Shown here piece after piece: positions 23,385 to 35,330 of a DNA stretch of 64,000 nt (the first letter of the stretch is position 1; the number at the start of each line of letters is the position of its first letter). Source of the stretch: Akebia trifoliata (lineage: Eukaryota > Streptophyta > Magnoliopsida > Ranunculales > Lardizabalaceae). Both the position numbers and the translations under genes were made by a program. The notes below the pieces were generated by a model that saw only the letters and a program-made list of their open reading frames with translations, had not been told where the DNA came from and did not search any database. The DNA lies in the NCBI GenBank assembly GCA_017979445.1, contig CM030714.1, positions 14,503,892 to 14,567,891 of the forward strand, read 5' to 3'.

Positions 23385-24045
23385 GTTTATCGCAGCGGAA
23401 CATATAATCCGCCGTTATATTTAATTTTTTTTTTAATTATAAAGAAAACTCACTAAATCTGACAAATTTTTACTCTATCGCTGCGGAAAATATAATCTGC
23501 TGTTATATTCAATTTTTAAAAAAATTAATAAAGAAACTCCCTCAATCTAATTTTTTTTATAAAAAAGATTGTACTCTATAGCGGCAGAAAATATAATCCG
23601 CTGCTATATTCAATTTAAAAAAATTGATAAGAGAGAACTCACTAAATCAAGTTTTTTATAGAAAAATTGTACTCTACAGTGGCGAAAAATATAATCCGCT
23701 GCTATATTCAATTTAAAAGAAAATTGATAAGAGAGAACTCACTAAACCATGTTTTGTTTTATAGAAAAATTGTACTCTATAGCGGCGGAAAATTTAATCC
23801 GCTGCTATATTCAAGATTAAAATAGAGAGAACTCATAAGTTTTAGTGGCAGATAAATTTTTCTGCTGCTATATGCACTTAAATAAGCATTGGTGTGAATT
23901 TTCTACATATATACGGGTCTCTATAGCGACGGATACAATTATCCGCTGCAATAAATATATCTATAGAGGCGGACAAAATTATCCGCTGTAATAAATATAT
24001 ATATAGCGTCGGATAAAATTATCCGCTGTTATAAATCGCAGCTGT
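23385..24045. repeat. Right subterminal repeats of the CACTA element
   Basis: About nine dyads of the type AGCGGCGGAAAATTTAATCC / GCTGCTATATTCAA, spaced 60-110 bp, then three tighter copies ending in AATTATCCGCTG(C/T)(A/T)ATAAAT (23925-24035). The spacer TTGTACTCTATAGCGGC recurs, so the array grew by tandem duplication of units of about 110 bp. Confidence 0.85.
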
Positions 24046-24065
24046 AGATCAAAAATGTTGTAGTG

Positions 24066-25017
24066 ATAACGCCGTTTTTTCATAAAATCGACATTATAAA
24101 TTGTCACTAAAAATTAAAGAGTGGTGTATAATGTCGATTTTTTGCAAAAGTTGACATTACAAAGTCGTTTTTTTTACGCAAACTCTAGAAAGGTTTATAG
24201 CGATATTTTTTTCACAACCTGGCGTTATAAAAACATTAGTATTTAGATATCAACTATAGAAAGCTTTTTTGTGATCTCAAATAAGATTTTCTGTACTGTG
24301 ACTCTAATCCTAAATCGTTTTCATATTGAAAATCAAAAAACTTTATCATTTCATCGAGACTTATTGGCATGGAAGGATTTAGAAAATTGTGGTAGTAAAC
24401 TTCAGTTTGATAAGTGAAGAAGAAAGAAAAGTTATGTGCAGAAGTAATCATTGAGCTGCAAAATTTCCAATTTCAACTCACAGAGGAAGAAAATGTTTGA
24501 GGATATGCAAATCCACAAATAATTATTGAAGTTCGTGGGTAAAAAAGAATGTAAGATATTTTTAAATTAATGTTGTAGCCAAGCAGCAAAAAAAATAAAA
24601 AATTAAAAATTAAGGTACTTTAAAAAGGTTTGTAACGTCGGTTGTATGAAAAATCGACGTTATATAAGTGAAGACATTTTTGTAATTTTTAGTTATAACA
24701 TCAATTTTTAGCAAAACTAAATAAGTAATGACATTTTCGTAATATTTTATTTTTAATTATAATGTCTATTTGTAGTAAAGCCGATGTTATATAAGTGATG
24801 GCATTTTTCACAATATTTTATGTTTAATTAAAAATGACGTTATTAATGTTTAAAATTAAGGCTTTTCCGTCTCATTATATCACTTTCGCATTTCCGTTCT
24901 TCGCTCAAGCTCTACTACATATACTCTCTCAACTTTCTTCTTTTTCAATCTCTCAAGTTCTTCTCTCTCATTATCCCTCTCAATCTCTTTCAAAAACCTT
25001 TCCACTGAACTCATTTC
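24066..25017. other. Right flank: outer CACTA-like repeats and CT-rich stretch
   Basis: 24069-24240 and 24630-24850 hold repeated words such as AAAATCGACGTTATATAAGTG and GACATTTTTGTAATTTTTAG, with inverted partners, typical of a second transposon family; the 127 bp at 14233-14359 belong to it. 24850-25017 is pyrimidine-rich (TCTCTCAAGTTCTTCTCTCTC) with an ATG-led 62-codon frame cut by LTR D, like a plant 5' leader, but no protein family is recognised. Confidence 0.45.
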
Positions 25018-25949
25018 TGTAATATCCTGAGTTTTTAACTCATATCTCGACGAAACCAAATGGTGATATTTCGAGAAAAATTCTAAAAAAGGGACTTAGG
25101 ATAAAATACTGAAATTTGGTTATGTTCATTTCTAATAGAAACTGACTTCATATTAGATTTAAAAAGGTTGAAATATATACTTTAGCCTGTAAGCAAGTTT
25201 GATTTTGAGTTCGGATGAAAAAGTTATAACATCCTCGAATTTCGTGTTGAATAAGACCAAAATAATGAAATTTTGTTAAAGGGAGAATTAGAAAAATTCA
25301 ACCAAACCATTAGGTCCGTAACGAAAAATTATTCAAAATGGAATACTCATTTATTATTTTTCAAGTCCGAATGGTCAAGTTACCGTCGAAAATAGAAACC
25401 AATGAAAAATACCAAAATACCCTCCAGCTTTTGTTATGAAAGAACTTAGCCTTTCTTTTATTTCAATTTCTCCTCTCTAACTTACAAAAAATCAGCCTAT
25501 TTTTCAACCCAAGGGTTTCGACCTATTCTTGGCAAGTTCCTTTACAACCAAGTCCGTGTTGATCGTCGACGAAGAAAAAAAATTTATCAGCATCGACGAG
25601 CTCCACGTTCTCACCCCATTCAACCTTTATTTCCTTTTCTTTCTCTTAGTCCCTCACCAAAGACAACATGTGAGTTCGATTCTACCCACTTGGAGTCCCA
25701 TCCAATTTAAAGAAGAGTAGTCCATCATTGTTAAAAGAGGAAGGACACTTTCATCGAAGGTTTCATGACCAACTCGATTGTTGGCACCCAAGTTCACCCA
25801 ATTTCGAAGTTCCACATCGTCGATCCTTCATTTTCAAGCTAGTCCATTGTGTCCAACAACCATAACTTAATAAAGGACTCTCAATTCTTATTAGTAGTCG
25901 TAGATTTCAAAAATGAGCATTTAGGTTTTTAACAAAACTTGTTGTTTGT
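25018..25949 (+). repeat. 5' LTR of element D, part 1
   Basis: Begins TGTAATATCCTGAG and matches the first 0.93 kb of the D 3' LTR at 60362 onward. It stops where element A is inserted and resumes at 51907. The flanks of A are TTTGT (25945-25949) and TTTAT (51907-51911), a 5-bp duplication with one mismatch. The uninterrupted sequence in the 3' LTR near 61255 (TTTTGTTTATTTTTAG) agrees. Confidence 0.85.
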
Positions 25950-28900
25950 TGTGGCGCCCCGCCAAACACTAACACAAATCCCCATGTCAGATCTCGAGGT
26001 ACTAGGTGGCACCTCGAAATTTCGGCATGGTCTCCTCTATTTATATTAGCATTCCAAGGCGTTCAACCTACACCAAATAAACGACATACAATCCTGCATA
26101 TAAACAAATAAAATATACTACTAGCGGAAGCCTATGTACATTTAATAACATACGATAAATCAGAGTGCGGAAGAAAAAATTTATACACGGGATTATACAA
26201 AAATTTCTCACTCTAACAAAAGTCTTAACGCTTATAACAAAATCTATTACTTTTGGACAATCGACACCATCAGGGGCTATAACCCCCAATACTCACCAAG
26301 TGACGAACTCAGGCTGTCTATCTGACCCACCAGATGATTCTCACTCGTTTTCTACACTTGCCTCGCCAAGCTTTGGATCTAAAACTAAAAAAAATAGAGA
26401 AAGAAAGGGTGAGTAACAATGGTTACCCAATAAGGAAGAACACAATTTCTGCCAATAACTTCTTCTAACATGAACGAATAAGCATATTAAATCATTTTAA
26501 AATCTGTAAAATTTTACAAAAGAACTACGATTAACTAGTACATATAGCCAGGGATGAGCAACTAAACATTTTAAAACTCTCATTACATCGATCAGCAATA
26601 CTCACTATAATATTCTATTTTCTTATACAAATCTAATTAATCAAAGGGAAACATTAAACATACATTTCATTTTATATGTCAAAAATAAGACAACAGATAC
26701 ATAATACACAATGGTGGAGTAGTAGAATTAGAGAGTTGGGATTCACGATTGGATCACTTCCAATCGATACATGATGTTTCATAATAAAGTAATAGTTCTT
26801 GATTTTGTGGCTGGTCGCTATTTACCACACTTGCGAAACCATTTATCAGGCTCAGGCTGACCGTTTGACGTGATCGTAAGCAATGGGTCTCTTTCCGATG
26901 TGTCAGAACGTTCGACTACTATAGATTGTTAGTGATCACTGACTAATCATCTTCGTCTATGCCTATCAGGCGTGCATGTGATTCCCAAATATACAAACCA
27001 TTCTTATACGACCACCTTTACATTACAAGTTCACTAGTAAAGATAGAGAGGAATAAATCTAGATTCTAGTTGTGACTCCACTCTCATACGCGTCCCATAC
27101 CACGTATGAGCACGGTGGTCCCTACCGTACATACCAGGATAGTACACCACTCCGGATGATATGATGCACTATCCCTTTAGGCATTCACAAATTCTTTAAC
27201 AGCTCACAAAATTACTATATATATATATTACTTTCATTTGAAAATAAAAAAGAAATTAACGATACAAGGTTGAGAATAGATATCCAGTTTCCTACCATAC
27301 AAGTGTGGCTAGTCGACTTAAAATAAATAATGGAACGATAACGTAAACATCGCCTCGCGCTAACAGAAAGTAAATAAATATGCAACCAGTAACATTATCC
27401 CTAGATATCCGTTCACCAACCTACACATAATACAACAATGTAAAATGCAGACATCACTCCTTGGGTGTGACTGTAACATTTTACCGTTTCATACCCTTTT
27501 TTCCTTTTATTGATTTTTACAATTTTCAATCTCTTAAACAAAATATCCACTTTCTGATATTTATCAACTCAATATGAATTAATCGAATATTAAATCATTT
27601 TCCAACTATAAAATTCATTTTCATCAAGAACGTTGAAAAATACAAAACTTATATCAAAACGATGTCCAAGCGATGCACATGACCTAACTGATGGAAATAA
27701 CCCGATGAAATATCCTACCCACATATAATTTGTTATAAAATACAGTTAAACATATTAAACATGTAAAATCTGGCATGAATTTGAAATAACCAATTGAATT
27801 TGATATTTTTAGAAACTCACTACAAATTTTTAATAAAATCTTAAATGCAATTTTCACAATCTACAATTAGTAATAGAAATTGAGAGTTCCTTACAGTCTC
27901 TAGGCGAAAGGATTGAAGCGCGTGCAAGAAAATCGAGACGAATAACGTGAAAAGCGAGATAGATCAGATTTCGAAGCGGCTGATTTTTGAATCTAGCCCA
28001 GTGATTTCAAAGATCTCGACGTCATCGTCATTTCTCCCTTCTGTGACGGAGGACGGTTTGACCTCGAAATCGATGAAATCCGATGTCGAAGTTTCGAAAC
28101 CCTTGTATACGAATACGACTGATTTTTGATGATACGAAATGAAAGAGAAAATAAAATGAAGGAATCTTGGGTAGGTTTTATAGATGTCGAAGCTGCGAAC
28201 CTTTTTCCCTTCTACGGTGGAAGTCAATGGCAAGCCGTTTGCAATGAATTCGAGGTTGAAAATCAAAGAAAAAATAAATTTTTTTTTTAAAAATGGGTTG
28301 GCTAGTTTTGGGTCATTTAAAACGAATGTGAATAGTGAAAGAAATTAAAAAGAATTTATTTATATATATATCTTGCGATGAAATCAGTATTTTACTTATT
28401 GTTTCGATCGACGATAAGTTGACCGTCCAGACTCTAAAAATGACGAATAAATACTCTATTTAGTCTAATTTTTCATTCTAGATCTAATGGTGTGATCAAT
28501 TTCTATAAATTCTATCTCTAACAAAAATTTACATTTTTTTGCTTGAGATGACCCCTAAAATTGATGTCATTTTCGTTTTTGACGATAATTCGACTTTTTG
28601 GACTCAAAAAAATGACAAGTATATAGTCCATGTTCAATATTTTTTCATTACAAACCCAATGGTATAATTGAATATTAATAATTCTTACTCTAGCAAAAAG
28701 TCATTATTTTAGCTTGGTCTGACTCGGTAATCGAGGATTTTACAATTTTTATATTCGGACTCGTATTTTAGCGTGCTTGCAAGCTAAAGTATGTTTTTCG
28801 ATCATTTTGAATCCAATGGTGAGGTCAGATTTCATTAAAAATGATCAGAAATATCCTAAAGTTTTACTCCTAAGTCCTACTTTCAGGATTTTCTCAAAAT

Positions 28901-28951
28901 TTCATTATTTATTTTTTTTCGAGATACGAATCGAAAACTCCGGATTTTACA
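25950..28951 (-). repeat. 3' LTR of element A
   Basis: A full-length LTR of about 3.0 kb, TGTGGCGCCCC to CGGATTTTACA on the plus strand. It lies directly against a polypurine tract (28952-28968), which makes it the 3' LTR of a minus-strand element. It carries the family palindrome GTAACAATGGTTAC at about 26414-26427. Short open frames at 26165 and 27964 also occur in other LTR copies and are not genes. Confidence 0.85.
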
Positions 28952-29211
28952 TTCTCCCCCCTTAATAAAAATTTCATCCCCGAAATTGAAATCATACCAT
29001 ATCAACTTTGTTGCCATTCCACTAATACTACAAGTATAATTATCTTATATTCTTAGTTCTAAGCTAATCTCATTTATAACTCATAACCTTATGTCACATA
29101 TTTTTCATCAATCTAATACATCCATCAATTAATCACTCCAAATCATTCTCATATTCCAACTGATCCATTATTTGTATAATCCTAAGATAACAATCAATTC
29201 ATCTTATATCA
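28952..29211 (-). other. 3' end of element A interior with polypurine tract
   Basis: 28952-28958 is TTCTCCCCCC on the plus strand, an AAGGGGGGAGAA-type polypurine tract in sense, the primer for plus-strand DNA. It is followed by AT-rich 3' untranslated sequence. The interior resumes at 44415 after the nested E/B block. Confidence 0.8.
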
Positions 29212-30083
29212 TGTAACACCCCGTGTTTTTAACTCGTATCGCGAGGAGAACAAATAATATTTATTCGAAGAATTTTCAAAAAAAGAAACTTAGAGTCAAG
29301 TACTCGGATTATGTTATATTCGTTTTTGTTGAAATTGACTTCTTCATTAGTTTCAAAATGATCGAAATATATAGTTTAGCCTGTAAGCAAGTTTGAATTC
29401 GAGTTCGGGTGAAAAAGTTAACAAATCCTCGAATTTCGTGTTGAGTGGAACATAAAATAGAAACTTTTCGTTAGAGGGAGAATCAAGAAGATTCAACCAC
29501 ACCATTAGGATCGCAACGAAAAATTATTCGAAATGGTATACTCGTTTGTCATTTTTCGAGTCCGGATAGTTAAGTTACATTCAAAACTAGAGATAATAAG
29601 GAAATTACAAATATGCCATTGCCCTTGTTATAAAAGAAAATTGATTTTTCATTTAAGTCATTCTTTTTCTTTTTCAAAGCACCCAAAATCAGATTTTTCT
29701 CAAACCTAGGGTTCTTTTCTCCTCACCTCAAGATTCATTGAGAAGGAATGATCGTTGAACCCCGACGAAGAAGACAAAGTTGTCGGCTACGACGATAGCT
29801 ACAACCTTACCCTCCTTCTTAACCCATTCACGTTCGTTTTCCTCACCCTCCACCAAAAACATTCAAGTAAGTTAGGGTATCATCAAATGCGGAGCTCCAC
29901 CTTATTAGTAGAGACTCATCTTCTAGTGTAGAATTAAAGAAGAGTGTCGTCGTCAAAGGAGTTGCAAACCCTCACTTATTTGGCATCAAACTCAAGTCAA
30001 CATCAACTATTTCACCACCAACCTTGATCATCGTGCAAGTTCATCACCTTTGACATCCAAAAACCAAGTAGGGGACTTTCATC
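29212..30083 (+). repeat. Nested LTR E, part 1
   Basis: Starts TGTAACACCCCGTG and covers the first 872 bp of an LTR of the same family, in plus orientation, inside element A. It is preceded by TATCA (29207-29211). The same TATCA follows its far end at 44410-44414, which proves that the two parts are one insertion split by element B. It pairs as a long inverted repeat with 32283-33154. Confidence 0.88.
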
Positions 30084-33000
30084 TGTGACGTCCCGCCAAA
30101 CGCTAACACAAATCCCAAGGCCGCCTTGAGGCACTAGGTGGCGCCTCGAAACTTCAGCATGGTCTCCTCTATTTATGTTAGCATTCCACGGAACTCAAAC
30201 CTGATAAAAAATAATCAAACAAATCCTGTATATAACATGTGACAAAAACATACAAGGTATGGAAGAGAATGAGTGACGAATGGCGTAAGGTGAGATCAGA
30301 GTGACGCAAAATGGTAAAATATACAGGATTACAAAAAAATTTCTCCCTCTAACATAGCATCAATCATCTATACTCATTATACGTTTTTCATTTTATGCAA
30401 ATACAGTTGGCAACATTGAAATAATAAACAGGTTTTTCAGTTTATAGTTCGAAATATAATAACAGATACATAATACAAGTGGTGGAGTAATGGAATTTGA
30501 GCGTTGGGATTCATGACTAGATAGCTCCCAGTCAGGACATGATGTTACAATATAAATCTGGCATTTAGTTCCTGATTTTGTGGCCAGTCGCACCACACTA
30601 GTGACCATTTATCTGGCTAAGGCGGGTCGTTTGACGTGACCGTAAGCAATGGGTCTCTTTTTGATGTGTCAGAACGTTCGACACTACTAGATTGTTAGTG
30701 ATCACTAACTAATCATCTTCGTCTATGCTTATCAGGCGTGCATGTGTTTATCAAATGACACTCCACTCGTATACAACCACCTTTACAATACACGTTCACT
30801 GGTAAAGATAAGAAAGGAATGGACCCATATTCCAGTTGTGACTCCACTCTCATACGCGTACCATACCACATATGAGCTTGGTGGTCCCTACCGTACATCT
30901 CAGGATAGTGCACCCCTACGGATGATGTGACGCACTGTCCCTTCAGGCATTCACAAATCCTTTAACAGCTCACAAAATAGTTACGTATATATATATGATT
31001 TTTCATTTAAAACAAAAAAACAAATTAACAGAACAGGCTTGAGAATGGATATCCAGTTCCTACCATGCAACTGTGGCCACCCGACTTAAAATAAATAACA
31101 GTACTCAACGCACGCACTAACATAATCGTAAATAAACATGCAACCCTTTCATTAATAACCTGGATATCCTTTCACCAACCTACATACAACATACAATGTA
31201 AAATGCTGTCATCACCCCTCGGGTGTGATTCTGACATTTTACCGTTCATTCCCTTTTTCATTCTCTCGACATTCTCACTTTTCGTCTCTTCAGGTCAAAC
31301 CATTCATTTTCAATAATTCAAAGTCATTTTTTATCTTTCCATTGGAAACCATCAAAATTTATTAAAAAACAAAGTCCTGGTGATGCACGGGACCAAAGAT
31401 GTTAAAAACAAGGAAAGCTGGTGAAAATTTGATCAAGTGTCGGAAACTCAAATTTTCAAAGTTCTCAAAATTGAAAACGGATTATTCGAAATGAAAGTCT
31501 CGATCACGATATTCGATACAATATAATTTTTGTAATCTAATTCAAAGTAATGCAAAAGTTATTACATTTTAAAAACTTGCCGAAAACGTCGACATTTACG
31601 TTTTGTTCTTAAAACCAAAATTCAGATTTTGATCCTTTGAAATTTGGATCTTGAAACCATTCCCATTGTTCCGAAACGGGGGGGTAAAACCTTAATTTCA
31701 TTAAAAAACTTAAAATAAATGGAACATTTACTTAAATATTTTTAATGAAATGAAGGGTGGGAAATCAAGTATAGGCAATGGGAAGGTCAAGGCAAAAGTC
31801 AGAACACAGTTCTAAAGAGAACTATTTCTGTCGGGGGCTATCGGCTGCAGATTCAGGATGCTGTCGGTGGAACCGACAGAATACTCATCGGCAAGTGTCT
31901 GTGGGACCGACGGCATCTGTCGACAGAATAATTTTCTCGCGGTTCTTGATTTCGTCTGTGGCAAAAGCCTCATTCTGTCGGTGGGACAGACAGAATGCCT
32001 TCGGCAGGTGCCGGTGGCACCGACCCTTCCCACCGACAGTCCTGAACCTCACTTGAACCTTTGAGTTTTTGATCTCCTTTTCGATTTCTTCGTCCATTCT
32101 TCGAACCATTTGACCCACCCACAAGTTTGTACTTAAAAATTGATAAAACATCATCAAAACATCTACTTCTACCATGAAATTGAAACCAAACACCAATTTC
32201 TCCGATTTAAATGCAAACAATAAATTTTGTTTCAAAACCTAAATGCACATTTCGAAAATCTAAAGTTACCAATAGGAATTGAAAGTCCCCTACTTGGTTT
32301 GTGGATGCAAAAGGTGATGAACTCGCACGATGATCAAGGTCGGTAGTGAAAGAGTTGATGTTGAGTTGAGTTGAGTTTGATGCCAAGTAAGCGAGCGTTT
32401 GCAACTCCTTTGACGACGACACTCTTCTTTACTTCTACACTAGAACATGAGTCTCTACTAACAAGGTGGAGCTCCGAGTTTGATGATACCCTAACTTACT
32501 TGAATGTTTTTGGTGGAGAGTGAGGAAAACGAACGTGAATGGGTTAAGAAGGAGGGTAAAATTGTAGCTATCGTCGTAGCCGACAACTTTGTCTTCTTTG
32601 TAGGGGTTCAACGATCATTCCTTCTCAATGAATCTTGAGGTGAAGAGAGGAGAACCCAAGGTTTGAAAAAAATCTGAGTTTGGGTGCTTTGGAGAAGAAA
32701 GAGAATGACTTAAAAGAAAAATCAATTTTCTTTTATAACAAGGGCGAGGGCATACTTGTAATTTCCTTATTATTTTTATTTTCGATCATAACTTAACTAT
32801 CTAGAATCGAAAAATGACAAACGAGTATATCTTTTCGAATAATTTTTCATTGCGGTCCTAATGGTGTGGTCGAATCTTCCTGATTCTCCCTCTAACGAAA
32901 ATTTTCTATTTTGGATCCCAATCAACACAAAATTCGAGGATTTGTTAACTTTTTCACCCGAACTCGAATTCAAACTTGCTTACAGGCTAAACTATATATT

Positions 33001-33154
33001 TCGATCATTTTGAAACTAATGGCGAAGTCGATTTTCAACAATAATGAATATAGCATAATCCGGATACTTGACTCTAGGTTTTCTTTTTGAAAATTCTTCG
33101 AATAAATACTATCTGATCTCCTCGAGATACGAGTTAAAAACACGGGGTGTTATA
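30084..33154 (-). repeat. 3' LTR of chromovirus B
   Basis: TGTGACGTCCC to CGGGGTGTTATA, 3071 bp, next to the polypurine tract at 33155. Compared with LTR H it lacks about 350 bp after 30352: both deletion ends carry ACATAG, so a microhomology-mediated loss is likely. The lost part includes the conserved palindrome. It carries the CTGTCGGT/ACCGACAG cluster at 31816-32040. Confidence 0.88.
31816..32040. repeat. CTGTCGGT...ACCGACAG dyad cluster in LTR B
   Basis: Several imperfect palindromes such as TGTCGGTGGAACCGACAGAA follow one another with short spacers. The region is GC-richer than the rest of the LTR. Related clusters lie in LTR H (56398-56515) and LTR I (63120-63335), but not in LTRs A, G or J. 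Confidence 0.8.
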
Positions 33155-33170
33155 TTCTCCCCCCCTTAAT
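33155..33170 (-). other. Polypurine tract of chromovirus B
   Basis: The plus strand reads TTCTCCCCCCCTTAAT. In sense it is a purine run ending directly at the 3' LTR, the RNase H-resistant primer for second-strand synthesis. Confidence 0.85.
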
Positions 33171-33230
33171 AAAAATTTCATCCTCGAAATTAAGATAGTA
33201 CCTTAGTCTTCATAACAGTTCTGGGTACTT

Positions 33231-34787
33231 AGCCTACATCTCGACCTCTTTTTCCCAAGTGGCTTCCTCAATGTTGTGGTGCCTCCACAATACTTTGACT
33301 AAAGGAATGGCTTTGGATCTGAGTTGTTTTACCCTCTTGTCAAGTATTTGTACTGCACCTTCCTCGTATGATACGTCATCGTCTACCTCTAACTCCCGTA
33401 AGTCTACCACATGTGAAGGGTTTGGCAAGTATTTCTTCAACATGGATACATGGAATACATCATAAACCTGCTCGAGCTGCGGGGGTAGGATCAATCTGTA
33501 AGCCACTAGACCAATCCGTTCAACTATCTCAAATGGTCCCACAAACTGCAGCTTTAACTTGCCCTTCACGCCAAATATGGAGATTCCTCTTCGGGACGAT
33601 ACTTTCAAGAATACTCGATCTCCAACTTGAAATTCCAAAGGTCTGCATCGCTTGTCTACATAGCTTTTTTGTCTACTCTGACCAGTTTTTAGTCTGTCCC
33701 GTATAATGCGCATTATGTCAGTAGTTTCCTCAACAATCTCGGGTCCCAACACCGTGGCATCTCCTATTTCTATCCAACATATTGGTGATCGACAAGGCCT
33801 ACCGTATAAAACCTCAAATGGTGCCATGCCAATACTAGCTTGAAAACTTTTGTTGTAGGAGAATTCCACCAATGGTAAATGGCGCTTCCAACCTCCTCCA
33901 AAATTCAACACACATGCCCGTAGCATGTCTTCTAAAATCTGAATAACTCGTTCGGATTGTCCATCAGACTATGGGTGAAAAGTTGTACTGAAGTTCAATT
34001 AAGTACCCATGGCTTTGTGGAGACTCTCCCAAAATCGCGAAGTGAATCTGGGATACCCCTCTGACACTATAGAAATTGGCAGCCCATGTAGTCGGACTAT
34101 CTCAGCTATGTATATCTGACTTAATCTATCAACGCCGAATGAAACTCGGATTGGGATGAAATGTACCGATTTCGTTAGTCGATCCACAATCACCCATATA
34201 GCATCTGACCCGTCACTGGCTCTCGGTAACTCGACCACGAAGTCCATGGTCACATGCTCCCATTTTCATTTCGTTATGGGTAATGGTTGGAGTAAGCCTG
34301 TTGGGTTGCGGTGTTCTGCCTTGACTTGTTGGCAAGTTAGGCATCTACCTACATATTCTGCAATTACCTTTTTCATACCCGGAAATCAAAAATTTCTTCG
34401 CAGATCTTTATACATTTTTGTACTTCTTGGGTGTATCGAATATCGAGAATGGTGTGCCTCACTCAGTATGTCGGACCTCAATTGTGAGTCCTTCGGTATC
34501 CACATTCTGCCTCGAAATCTGAGAACCTCATCTGATCCTATCGACCAATCTATGTCGGTCAGGTCCCTAGCCCTCAGTTCATATTCTCCTACATCTTCAT
34601 CTGCTTGTTGGGCTTCTTTAATACGTGTTATCAACTCGTTTTCAATCCTCAATGTACCCAAGTAGATGTGCGGTCTGTACGTTTCCCTCGGAGTCTCGAC
34701 CACTATTTCTATGGCTTGCTCAAGCAATTGCCATTCTTTCATCATCATGTGAACTACAATGTTTCTACTCAATGCATCGGCAACCAC
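33231..34787 (-). pseudogene. Integrase and chromodomain of chromovirus B
   Basis: C-terminal third of pol, readable in one frame with several stops (near 34385, 34271, 34010 and 33970). In order: the end of RNase H (VADALSRN); the zinc-binding HHCC domain (HHSRYSIHP then CLTCQQ); the integrase core with the first catalytic Asp (TMDFVVELP), the second site altered (VSEGYPRF instead of an Asp-containing motif) and the third present (SDGQSERVIQ); the GPY-type region (FVGPFEIVERIG); and a C-terminal chromodomain-like block with VLWRHHNIEEATWE. The chromodomain and LTRs near 3 kb suggest the Tekay/Del chromovirus clade. The 230-residue frame at 33234-33926 is the longest intact piece. It cannot give an active enzyme. 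Confidence 0.9.
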
Positions 34788-35330
34788 ATTGGCTTTCCCC
34801 GGGTGATACTAGAGGGTAAAGTCGTAGTCCTTGAAGTATTTCATTCAACGTCGCTACCTTATATTTAATTCTCGTTGCGAGATTATGTACTTGAGACTCT
34901 TATGATCGGAGAATACTTCAAACTTCTCTCTGTATAGGTAGTGTCTCCAAATACGTAAAGCGAACACTATAGCGGCTAACTCAAGATCATGGACGGGATA
35001 ATTTTTCTCATGATTTTTCAACTTCTTCGATGCATATGCTACTAGTTTCCCACATTGCATCAATACAACTCCCAAACCAATCCTAGAAGCATTTGCAGAT
35101 ATTGCTAGACTTTCACCCAGAGTTGGTGATATTATAACTGGAGCGATCGTCAACCTTTTCTTCAATTCTTGGAATGTAGTCTCGCACTTGTCATCCCATT
35201 CAAATCGGACGTTTTTCTATGTCAGTCTCGTCAACGGTGCTGTAAGAGTGGAAAATCCCTTAATAAACCTTCTATAGTAGCCGGCCATCCCAAGAAAACT
35301 CCTAATATCGGTTACTGTCTTCGGCTGTTT
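34788..35330 (-). pseudogene. RNase H domain of chromovirus B
   Basis: Follows reverse transcriptase in the same frame: the connection region ([20 protein letters not shown]), then RNase H from about 35150. The first catalytic Asp is Asn here (ANASRIGLG). The later motifs [10 protein letters not shown] and FSDHKSLKY are kept. Stops lie near 35331, 35216, 34850, 34841 and 34809; they fit TAG or TGA in place of Gln or Trp codons. The open stretch 34854-35165 is 103 codons long. Confidence 0.88.

Larger units (their letters stand above)
14360..24065. mobile_element. Pack-type CACTA transposon, 9.7 kb, no transposase
   Basis: Termini are CACTACAACATTTTT at the left and its exact complement AAAAATGTTGTAGTG at the right. 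Both are flanked by the trinucleotide ATA (14357-14359 and 24066-24068), the 3-bp target duplication typical of CACTA (En/Spm) elements. Subterminal arrays of GCGGCGGATAT...ATCCGC dyads lie inside each end (14380-14820 and 23385-24045). No transposase is encoded. Instead the minus strand carries split exons of several unrelated plant genes (16037-16296, 16430-17955, 18637-19115, 21985-22103), with introns kept, which means capture at DNA level. It must be mobilised by a transposase from elsewhere. Confidence 0.92.

Noticed and set aside
31778..32235. Overlapping open frames on both strands in LTR B
   Set aside because: They result from the GC-rich dyad cluster, which lacks stops by composition.
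29212..33154. A single foldback (FB/Galileo-like) transposon
   Set aside because: The inverted arms are explained by a minus-strand LTR inserted in a plus-strand LTR; the matching TATCA at 44410 shows that the left arm belongs to a split LTR.
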